Shown here in pieces: positions 41,301-52,281 of a stretch of DNA of 64,000 nucleotides. Each line of letters opens with the position of its first letter. Position 1 is the first letter of the stretch. The notes beneath the pieces are model-generated. The model was not told the DNA's origin, ran no database searches, and saw only the letters and a list, made by a program, of their open reading frames with translations. The DNA comes from Diphasiastrum complanatum (taxonomy: Eukaryota; Streptophyta; Lycopodiopsida; Lycopodiales; Lycopodiaceae), in the NCBI GenBank assembly GCA_029204225.1, contig CM055098.1, positions 4,618,607 to 4,682,606 on the forward strand, given 5' to 3'. The position numbers and the translations under genes are program-made.

Positions 41301-41733
41301 CGTGACAGGAGGATGTTCGATTGTGTGTGGAGTAGCAATTAGCTAGACAGGCAAGAAGCAAACCTTGGTGGCTCAATCCTTATGCGAAGCTGAATATGTC
41401 GTAGCTTCAAAGATGGCGAACGAGGTAGTATGGTTGCAGATGATGCTGGAAGCAGTTGGCATACCACAAAGAGAACCATGCACGATGATGATGGATTCTC
41501 AAAGTGCCATATATCTGTCCCAGGATCCTGTTTTCCATTCAAAGACAAAACATATACCTCTGAAGTACCATCATATTCAAGACTTGATCTCGAAAGGAGA
41601 GCCAAGGTTCAGTACATAAAATCTGAAGACATGATTGCAGATTTGCTCATGAAGCCGCTCGACAAACCACTCTTCGCAAGACAAAGAAAAGCAATTGGAT
41701 TAAATGTACAAAGTTGCAAGGTTCAAGAGGGAG
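38341..41733 (+). pseudogene. Copia gag-pol remnant, zinc knuckles to RNase H
   Basis: The first 391-codon frame (38341-39516) opens with two Cys/His knuckles (CDHCHKPGHAANKC, CMHCKKKRHSAYDC), then protease VIDSGAISH (Ala of DSGA kept), integrase finger (LWHRRMYHLN, CEACQKEKQH) and core D residues (LVHSDVCG, RSDNGGEH). A frameshift near 39441 moves the reading to 39431-40249, with catalytic Glu in NGVVERRN. Reverse transcriptase has FVDDSLMIGN near 40760; RNase H reads to about 41620. Stops at 40541, 40787 and 41344 and several frameshifts disable it. N-terminal gag and 5' LTR are absent. Polypurine tract AAGAGGGAG at 41725-41733. Confidence 0.9.
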
Positions 41734-42340
41734 TATCAGAAATTGTGAACTCCTGCAACTTTGTCGCAAAGGTGACGAAGCGAAGGGCAAACATATCCTG
41801 AAGACCGAAAGAAAAGTATTCGAGATTCGGCCCAACGACCAGGTGACGAAACACACTCGACGAAGACACGAAACGAAAGAGAACAATTCGCGCTGCCAAC
41901 TGGCAGCTCGACGAGCGTGGTGTATTGTACTGTACTTCACGCTCAACTGAAATAGACAATGATAACAGAGACTAACTAACTAGTTGATTATCATTAACTT
42001 GTCTTGTAATTCTGATGAACTATCTTGTAAACTCCACACAGTGGAGATAAATACACCTTTTGATTGACACGAATACAGAGGACGAGAGAGGAAGATAGAG
42101 TGTAGAGCTGTGGATGAAGGTCTGCCAACGAGCAGAACACAGCGACTGAGGTTGGCGTCAGGCCGCCAACGAGCGAGACACTGAACGACTCACCCGAAAA
42201 CATAAAACATGAAATACAATTGTTCTCTTCTCCACCTCTTCTTTGTCGTGTCATCTTCTCGATTGATTCTGTCATGATCTGTGATTTGTAGTCGCTTGCT
42301 TAGGTTCTTGGAAAAACAAAACAGAAACAAAAGCCGAAAT
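41734..42340 (+). repeat. Probable 3' LTR of the copia element upstream of SmD1
   Basis: It follows the polypurine tract and starts TATCAGAAATTG (the TG may be lost). It has a TATA-like GATAAATACACC (42044) and a motif GCCAACGAGC twice (42122, 42169). The end is approximate, about 1.1 kb before the SmD1 start codon. Confidence 0.5.
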
Positions 42341-43300
42341 TCCGTACAGAAGTGTTTCTAGCAATTCTACAAACGAGCAGGTAGTGGAGCTCCCCCTACC
42401 ACTTGCTATTCTATTTTTGGCCATTTATACGATTTGCAAAGAAGGTGGCAATGGCCGCAATTAGATCTTGCAAACAAAGGTCTCTATCCTTTGGCAGATC
42501 CACTAGAGATCCGCTAGGCAGCAACTTAACTAATTGAGATTGATCTATGTCATGAAGTGCTGGAAATGACCATTGGAGTTGGATGACGAGGTTTGCTCGA
42601 GGAGGTCCATTGAAGGTTTGTTGGAATGCCTCATTCAAGCAACCATCGCTGCAGGTCCGTAGGAGGCCTCGTTCGCAGGTCCGCTGTACAGGTGCATCTG
42701 ACCTAATTGCAGGCAACAACCATCGCTACACCTTGGGAGCCACCATTGTGAGAGAGAGATAGAGAGAGAGAGAGAGTCCTAGATCATATGCTCGACTTCA
42801 TTCCTTTATGATTAGACTTATGTAAATTTAAGGACCTTGATATTTCCAATAAGTGTCATTAATTTTGTGTTTGCAAAGAGTTATTGTACTACATATCTGC
42901 CATCTAGAGAGGTGCTACCTGCTGTAGCACCTCGAGCCACTATAGCGGCGGTGGCTACATACTGTAGTAGCCCACTGTTGGATGGCAAATACCATATGGA
43001 GCAATTGCAAGATCTCCAATGTAGATCTCCATATGGTAGCTCCAATCACATTATGGGCTAAATGAGAAACCAAGCCACGCTGATGTTGCATTACAACAGA
43101 TTTTTCTAATATCATGCACATAAGACACAAAGAAAAAAAAAAAACACCCAATTCGGAGCAGAAACAAACTCGGGGCCCCCTTCTCACAAGTACGGAAGCC
43201 TCCCCCGAGCGTCGATTGGAGCCGGACCATCCAGATTGGAGCTTGGATTTGTGTTCGTAAAACCTGAACCCTCGATGCTCCTCCGCCTTCCCTTCCCTTT
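42341..43300. other. Upstream flank of SmD1
   Basis: No gene. Contains a short GA microsatellite (about 42749-42776), an A-run (43133-43143) and a GC-richer, pyrimidine-rich stretch (43160-43300) that may be the gene's proximal promoter. Confidence 0.5.
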
Positions 43301-43306
43301 CAAACA

Positions 43307-43316
43307 CATATAATTA
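43307..43316 (+). promoter_or_regulatory. TATA-like box of SmD1
   Basis: CATATAATTA lies about 120 bp before the start codon, preceded by a pyrimidine-rich stretch. Position fits a core promoter with a leader of roughly 90 bp. This is an inference from spacing only. Confidence 0.3.
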
Positions 43317-43435
43317 CGACACCGTACAAGAGAGGAGACGAGAAAGAAGCAGCAGCAGCTCCCCTGCGTCTCTGGTGTAGTGTCTTGCGGTGAGCCGCGT
43401 CAGAGGAGAGAAGAGGGTTGGCTGTGAGCAGCAAA

Positions 43436-46400
43436 ATGAAACTCGTGAGGTGAATGTCAATAATAATATTAGCCTTATTTTTGGTGGATGCTTGCTTTCC
43501 TTGTTTCTTTATTGTCCTTGAAGGCGCCAAGCCCGTCTTATCTCTGCTTACTCTTATATTCTCAACTTTTTACATTTACATTTTGCGTAAGGACCTGCTT
43601 AGACGTCTGCATTGTAGTGGCCTGTAGGGCTAGTACTTTTGAGTGCGATTGTTGTCCCTAGCAGTGCTCTGAGATTTCCCATTCACATCAGATATTAGTG
43701 ATCATAAGAGTAAGGCGCGCTTTTTGTAACAAACCTAAACACAGTTGTCTCTTTCATTAGTTAAAATGTTGATAAATCGTTTTTCAATATACACCCTATT
43801 ACTCTGTCGTAAGGAACCGTGATCATGTCTCTATAGTCAGTTGTTTATTCTGATAGTCTACTTGCAACATCAATTACAAATTTCAAACATACTCTGTTTG
43901 TTCTTATTGTTTTTTGATTATAGAATGCTGTTGCAATATTTACATACGCCCAGCAAGTGAAAGCATAACCAGCAATAGAAGTACCCTTTACCTTTGGCTA
44001 TTTTATTTTTTTCAGTTTGATGATGGCGCAATGAAAGCATAACCAGCAGCACCCTTTACCTTTGGCTATTTTATTTTGTTCAGTTTGATGATGGCGCAAT
44101 GAAAGCATAACCAGCAATAGAAGTAGCCTCTGCCTTTGGCTATTGTCTGTTTTCAGTTTGATGATTGTTCTTGGCTGTGTCTTCTTTGATCCTAGACGTA
44201 ACATTGATATATTATTTTTGGCTACCTCTAGTTTCCCGTTTTTTTCAAACATGGCACTATATCCTGAAATATGCCCTTTACAAAAGTTGAAGTTTGCACA
44301 AGTTTCTATGTTATGCTCAAGAATTTTCCTAAGAGAGAGAAAATTCTTTCCTGTGGAAGGACTTTTGATATCTATTTGAAGTTGCGACCAACTAGTAGTG
44401 CTGATTCTTTCTATATGTAGCGTTTCACCTTGCCCTATTAAGTTTGATATGGTTTAAAGTGATGGTATGTAGTTTCAAGTAAATTTCTTGGGTGGGAAAT
44501 TTTGACCTCATATGCTTGATTTTTCCATTTGTTTCTAGCTTTCATTATCATTAGGTTTTTAGGTTAGCACAATCATCCAACAAGCCAGTAACCATAACTT
44601 GAGCAAGTTCTACATCCTTAATGCTTTCAAGGAAGGCACTTCTTCATTCACATCCTACACTTTCTTGACTTTAATGGTAGATGAGCCTACATGCTTGGAA
44701 GATGCAATTAATTCACCAAATGGGATTGATGCAATGCAAGTAGAGTATGATGCTTTGATAGAGCATACTTGGGATCTTGTAGATCTTGCTCTTGAGAAGA
44801 AGGAACTGATGCAAGGTACTTAACGAGCTGGGGGCAAATTGGCAAAGACGTTTTGAGTGAACCACTAAAGGAGATGCTGTCAGCACCCTTTTTGATGCTT
44901 TGACCAAATACAAAAGATTAAACCTTGTCATTCGCAATTGCTTTTCACGCAGATGGTGTTGCTTGTTTTGCGGTGTCACCTTTTTGTATGAATGCGAGTG
45001 TATTTCTATGCATGCAATTTTTGCCTACTATGGGTGTTGATTATATGTAAATAGTTTTCCCTTAGAATAATGGGCCAACTTGATTGGCTTAAAGTCATCG
45101 ACTTAGATGTGCCAAAGCCTACCCTACTCTGAAACTAATCAAAGGGATGAAAAAGGAAGGTCAATTAGGTGTAGCCTAATTGGGCTTGAGACTTGAGGAG
45201 GAACTTGGAAGCTACAATTTGAGGCAACAATTTTTTACTAGACATTTTATAGAAGGGGAGGTGGCCGCGGAAGCGCAACCTGTTTCACCCCCCAGATTTT
45301 CAATTGTCCAACTTGTTGCAATTTCACCTATAACACACTCTTTATGGATCTGAAAGATGACTCCAATCCCCTTGAGGTAGATATTCAAGTTATTGTGTCT
45401 CAGAGCCCTCCTCCTTTCCAAGCTACCTCCCTTGGATTCGATCAGGTTGCGGATTATGAGAAGTAGCACGTCGAAGCAGCACACGATACACTGGCATTCC
45501 AGCAAGTTCCAGTGCAAGCAGAAGAAATTCCAGCAGTTCGACAGGCTCCAGAGGCTGAACTGTCCAAATGAAGGATTTCTGCGGCGGCTGGGTTTTCAAA
45601 TTCAGAACATTAGAGTTGGAAAAGGGGAAAGAAGTGGAAAAGATGCCTGCACTTGGTGATCAGTCCAAGAGGCGGTTAATTGTTTTTGAAAAAACTCTTG
45701 AGGTGATCAAAAGTTATGCGGCAAGCCCTTAGCTTTATTCTCATCGGAATGAACTTCTGCGTGACATGTTAGAATCTTCTCCTTATCTTGATTGCTTTGC
45801 ATGTGCTTAGAGTTAGGGTTTGAGAGTGGACAAGGAAATCCCTACAGCTGCCATATCCTCCAACAATCGTCACATGTTCCCATGTAGGACTTCTATTTGC
45901 CATAATCTTGTCTCCCGAATCCCGATTTTGTGCACCCTACAGTTTAAACCGAAGTTATAAGTCCTAAGTTTTAACCTAGACTCCTACTTTTTGCTATCCC
46001 ATTTGTGAGCCCTTGCTCTCTCTAGACTCTATCTATTATACACCCCTCTCTACTTAATACTATCTAGCCCTAAGAAATAACTTTCAAGTTTCAAAAATTG
46101 AGTTTACAAAAAGTCTATTCTAACTAACGTCTAATTTCTAATTAAATTCTAACTTCAAAGTTCTAAAAATTCTAACACTAACTACTAATTGTTAAACTCT
46201 AACTATAAACTAACCTTCCATTCACTCCTCTCTCCACTCTATTAAGCTCACTCCTAAGTTCGAAGAACTTCTAAGTTCTAACATTTGTTCACCTTCTCAA
46301 AGTTCAAACTTCACTTTCTAAACTACACTCCCTAAATCCAGAATGCACATTCTCTCACCGATCAATTATGATTCTCCCCCCTAGATCCACACTCTCCAGG

Positions 46401-49400
46401 TTTCTAAGAGCAAGGGTGTGCTTCTGTCTCCGGCATCGCATGGAATGAACCTTGAATCGGGCCCTTGCTTTATCCACGGAACTGATTGGGGTCCCCAGCC
46501 GATTCGAATTGGTTGATTCCGAATCAGTTCGGAATCGTCGATTGTTTGCCTTCGAATCAGTGATTATTCAACTTTAGTCTTGATCATTGCTACAAATTGC
46601 AATGCTCGTTGCTGTGAACTAGGTATCTGCACCATCATATTTGAAGATTGGAGTGATGCGAGGAAGTGCCACGTATTGAATATCTTGGTGTCTTCCGGCA
46701 TGGGGATGATGTTTTTGAGATCCATCGACACCTATGGGCTAGCAGTGGCTGTCGAGTACATGTTTACCCATATCCGAGTTGCCAAGGTGGGGCCACGACA
46801 CATTGTACATGTACAATCAATTCATTACCTAGATTGCAATAAACATTCATATGAGACTTGAGCTTATTAATTAGAAGTTACTAGTTACAATAGTTACAAC
46901 TTACTACGTACTTACTACTTAATACTTGCTTCAAGTTGCTAGTTAATAGTAACTACTAAATTCTAACCAATGTTTCATGGACCTTTTTGAAACGCCTATT
47001 CGAAAACGGTTTGAAATGGGAAAGAGTCGGCAACCTTGGAAAAGAATTGGTGAACCGGTTTTAGGGGATTTTTTTTTTTTGGATTTTATTTCTAGCTTTC
47101 TATTATCTATTATGGCATAAGCAAGTGCTAGATAGCACACACAAACTACAATGTACATCGTTACATGCCACATGGTACTAATGTCCATATGTCATAATTT
47201 ATAAATGATAATACAATGGTTCCAACTTTCAACTGAGGAAGTAGAGCTGAATCCTGATAGCTAAAGGCTAACTAGTAATGTCTAACATAGCCTCCTCCTA
47301 GTCATCCGTGATGCAGCTGCAAGCTCTGGCTTTGGACCCTTATCATCACCACTCTCACTCTCATCCCTCCTCGAGGATTCCGAGGACTCCTCACTCTCGT
47401 TCTCATCCTCTGAGGCCTCTGCCGCCTCTTCTTCCTCATCTAGCTCTTCTTCCTCGGCTGTTTGAGAGCTTCAACCTGCAGCACCTACTTCCTCTGCTCT
47501 GGCAGCTCGAGTGGTAGGCACTGCACACAAGGACGGACAAAGGTTAGAACTTGCAAGTTACAAGTTTGAAATTTGAACTTTCAAACTTTGTGATACATCA
47601 CTTGTGAATTTAGTAATAAATACTAGATTCTAAGCTTTAAATTGGAATTAACCTGAAGACAATAGGGCCTCATCGTGGACCAGCGAGTAGATATCCTCCT
47701 CTTGTGACCTTGGTGGTAGGTCCGGGACCCTGGTCACATCGATCTCATCGGGATTTACCTATAGAATCTCACCACAATTTCAATTTAGAGTGACCAGTGA
47801 CTTGTGACAAAGTTCAAACTTCAAACACATTGCAATGTGCACACTAGTTTGCCAGACTCGTTGCAAACTTTGGAGTCCCTTCTCTTGTTATTTTCTCTAC
47901 AACTTTTTGCATATAATCTTGTAAGATTTGTCAAATTTTTATCTCCAATTGTGCAATGTGATGTTTTAAACTCTTCAAACTTTAATGCATGTTTTGAAGC
48001 TATTTTGGTCTCAAAACTACCCTCAAAATTTCTGTCCTAACCTAGGGTAGAGGTCGTGGCTTTCATGCAAACTTGCAAACACGTTTGCAAACTTAAATGT
48101 TTGAGGCTTCCAAACGTTTTCCAGTAACTATGCATTCAAAAACCTCTTCCAATACATCACCACACTTTTCAATATCACGTTCACTCTCACACACAAACGA
48201 GTCGTTATTAGTACCTGCCACATCCTCACCAGTAATTCTCCTTTCTACGACATTCAAAGTCTCATAATTGCTGATTATCCTGCAAATCACATACAGGCTA
48301 ATGTCAACTCACACTTACAGGCATCTTCCTGCACTCAAAATCATTTATTCAACTCTCAACTTCACACAGATTCAGATTCATAGTCTTGCAAGACTTTCCC
48401 AACAAGAGTGCAGTAGCCAAGGCAGTCTTTAAAATCTCTCTCTAATTTCTCTTGCAATCACATCGTCATAAAATGGTCCATAGTGCAGACCTTAATTTTC
48501 ATGTACAAAGTACAAATTTGAAAAGCTTAGCACCAATGAACTTGTACCCACAATTGATAATTTCAACCATGCTTTTGCTGTTGCAATTGTACTTTGTCCT
48601 TGATGTCGTCACATGTCCGGGCCTGATTTCACCTGTGTGAATATAAAAATGTCTTTTCATGAATTCTCTCTTTGTGCTGAATTTTTTGAGTTTGTTGACC
48701 CCTTCCAATTGTATGGCCACCCATCCCAAACTTTTACCCACTATAACAATTAGGTGTACCGACTGTTTTCACATTTGTGGAATCTGGATGCCGCACCTAG
48801 AAAACTCCAATTATGATATGATTTCAGCCCAAAATCCTAATTTTTCTTGACAAATTCACTTTTCTTTGATTGTTTCTGTACTTGCATGTACAATGTGTTA
48901 CTGGCATGGTTAGCTTGATTGTTGCACCTGTGGGCTGTACCAGCTCTGCAAAGTCTGAAATTAACACAAAAACTTCACTTGCATTCGATTGTACCTGGCT
49001 GATCTCACATGTGCGAAGGCTGTAAATTCCCCCCCAGCTGGTAAAAGCCTGGAAATATAGTGCCCTGCAAATTTTGAACTTTGAAACAACTTCAAACCCT
49101 TAACACTTAAAACTTGTGCAACTAGTGATGAAAATCATACAATAGGCTCCCGACATAAAATGCTCACTTTGTATTTGATTGTGCCTTGCTGATCTCACAA
49201 GTGTGAGGGTTGTAAATTCCCCCTGGCTGGTCAGAGCATTGTACTTTCTAGGGTTTTACGCACTAAAAATCCAACACATTACGTATGTTAGGTCATCACA
49301 GACCATTATCTGTGCATACACACTTGTGTGTGCACATATCCATACCCTTCCAGGTTGTCCACACAACACAAAACTACATCTTAAATCTACCTTTTCTCTC

Positions 49401-52221
49401 TTCCACATCACAAAACCAACATGAGAAAGGTTTCTCCACTCAAATCTAGGACCCTCTCCCACACAAATCATGCATTAAAAGAATATAACTGCCTTGGTCT
49501 GATTCCAAATGTAGGAAAAGGCATGCTAACTAGGGTTTCTAAATGCTCACCCAATAGATCCCAGGAGCATGAGAAATTAGATCAAATAGATAGCATGCTC
49601 CATCCATGTTCTAGAATTCGAGCATTCTGGACACGGAACGCTGTTCAGCATGCAATTATTCTACTTTATTTTCAAAGGAAAAAGCATCAATTGTTGGAAA
49701 TTTTTTGATGGTATTGCTTAAGATGCTTAGAAACATCATAACCAATAGTTGCTATAATTGAATCTGACATGACAAAATAATCACGAATTCCAACACTTCA
49801 GGAGTGCGTAGGGAGGGACTACCAGAGTTAGAGGACACATGGAGTGCCAACACAGGTTATGGAGAATGTATTGAATTTGTCATTCAGGATCGGTGACTTC
49901 CTGAAGCGGGAAGGAATGTTTAGAACTTAGGAAACAAAAATGGCCCAAACATAACCCTGGATGGAGGGTCAAATTTCAGTTGATTGGTGGATTTGGTAAC
50001 AACTGACAAATAGATGAGGCCTTTATTTAAGTTAGGAGCATAGTTGCACAGAAACGCGTTTCTCCGAAACACGTTTCTCCGAAACACGTTTCTCCGAAAC
50101 ACGTTTCTGGGACAGAAACGCAGGAGGATAGATGGGGGGAGGGTGGTCTTGGCATAGTAACTAACTGCTCATTATCGATGCAGTGATTTGACAGGAAATG
50201 GAACACATTTCCATAGAAAACTTTTAACTTTGATAGAATCCAACAGGCATTGTTGCCCCCAAACTGGACCACATTGTACCCAAAACATTCGGCAACCTAC
50301 ATAAATGAACTGCCCTTAATAAATGCTTTAATTTGATACCCATATTGCCCACAAATTTTTTTTTTTCAGAAACGCGTTTTTGAACCGCATTTCAAAACGC
50401 GTTTTCAGAAACGCAGTGCAACTATGGTTAGGAGTGTTGTTAGTTGCGATCCCATGTGCTTGCAATGTTATTCGTCAGTAAAGTGGGATGGGAATATATG
50501 TTATTAGCCTAGGTGTTTGGTTTGTATGCGGATCAGACCATGACTAGGCAAGTTGGCAGTATGTTGGGGTCAGAGTTGCAGTAGTTCGCAATCTGCTGCA
50601 ACCACGTTCCGGATCGCGCGATCCGGGACCAGAAACGTGGTCCCGGATCGCCAAAAAAATTTCAAATTTTTTATATGGGGATGTTCACAGAATCTGAGGA
50701 TGTTCCAAGGCAATTCAAGGATTCTTTTGCATGTTGAACTCCCTGAGGATCTACAACATTTTTTGTTCCAGAAGTAGACAGTACATTTGTCTCTTGAACG
50801 GTCCTTGCAGCAATTTCAAGTGTTGTCTTGAGAAAAGTGCTTTCAATGCATGGCTTAATAGGAAAATCTGACATCATCAGTGTAGAGCGACTTTCTACCT
50901 GTACACTAGTGGCAAGCTGTATGCTCTTTCTGCCTATCATTTCACTTGAAGGTTTTCTGGACTGGTTTTGGGTTCTTTTGAGATGTGATATTCCTTTGGA
51001 TCGAGTAGAGAATCAACGGCAGTTATTATGTCAAATTAAAAAAACAAAACTGCGTTCCGGGAAACCTCAACCTTAAATCCCGGATCGCGTTCCGGAACGC
51101 GGGCTGCATCTTTGGTTGGGGTGTTATTGAGGTGTGATGGGGCACCGGTGGGTTGGTTGTCAACAATCACTGAATCATTCATTGGGTTGAGATATGGAGT
51201 GTCAGTAAGTGGAATAGACAACCATTGATGATTGTGTGATCCAAGGCAAGAAGGTAGGTAGGGGACTTGAAAGGAACCTATGGTGGGGAGGGGCTTCCTT
51301 TTGCACATCAGTTGGTTTGGTTCCTCGAGCTTGAAATATTGCAGTGTTATAGATATGCAGCTCAAACCATAAGCTCAAACCTTATGGGTATATGAAGCCT
51401 CGATTTCATATCTGCCGGGAAATGTGAATGGGAAAAGGTCTGGACACCTCCAACTCAGAAACGTTTTTGAGGGTAGGGGAATGAGTCAATGGTTGAAAAT
51501 CATGTCATCATGGTGTGTTTTCCAACTGAAACTGGATACTACTTACAAGGCTTAGTTTGATCTCCAATTACATAGCTACCTTAAATTTTAAATGCAAATT
51601 GAACTTATCGCGTAAGGCATCAATGTTTTGAATGGAGGTTTCAAGTAAAAAACCAGTCACTGATTTCATAACAACTAGGTCCTCAAGATCTGGGTCAGAT
51701 TAGGTCCTCAAGGTCTTAGGAAGCATGGCCAGGGAAACTTGTTCCCACCTTTGAGGAGCACTTGGAAACGTTCCCCAAGCAACATGAACTTTCCTGGGAA
51801 TTGTAATGCATTCCCTGGATGGGACCTCCCTTGGAGAGTTTTCCCCTCAAAAAAGTTGGGGGGTGGGGTTGGTGTGCATTTTATGGTAACTATGCTTGTT
51901 CCCCTTGAGATCGTTTTTGAAACATATTGACTTTTATTATAACTTTTGAGGCCAATTTCTAAGGACAACACAGCTTTTGGTTTTCTTCCCACGTAAGTAG
52001 AAGAAATTGATTCTTGATGTTTTTTATAAAAAATTCTTCTTTTCATTTCTTAGAATTGATCTATGCAATGATTGCTCTAATATAGCTGATTATTCGAGAA
52101 TGATATTGCAGGTTCTTGATGAAACTTAATAATGAGACTGTTTCATTAGAACTAAAAAATGGGACCATTGTTCATGGAACTATCACAGGTGTGCCCTGCA
52201 ACCCCGCCCACCCCCCCCCCC

Positions 52222-52281
<60 letters not shown>

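Larger units (their letters stand above)
43450..52111 (+). other. Intron 1 of SmD1, transposon-laden
   Basis: The donor AG|GTGAAT at 43450 interrupts codon 5; the acceptor TATTGCAG ends at 52111. Within it lie a tandem repeat, a copia scrap, a hAT remnant, an opposite-strand acidic exon pair, a direct repeat and two hAT-like miniature elements, each listed separately. Remaining stretches (44830-46400, 47770-48960, 49250-50030, 51125-52110) show only AT-rich sequence without recognised genes. The intron is about 24 times the length of the coding sequence. Confidence 0.9.

Noticed and set aside
43300..43530. Minus-strand open frame across the SmD1 start
   Set aside because: It overlaps the leader and exon 1 in antisense and has no domain.
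51700..51910. Possible third miniature element rich in TTCCC/GGGAA words
   Set aside because: I could not find matching inverted ends or an 8-bp target duplication.
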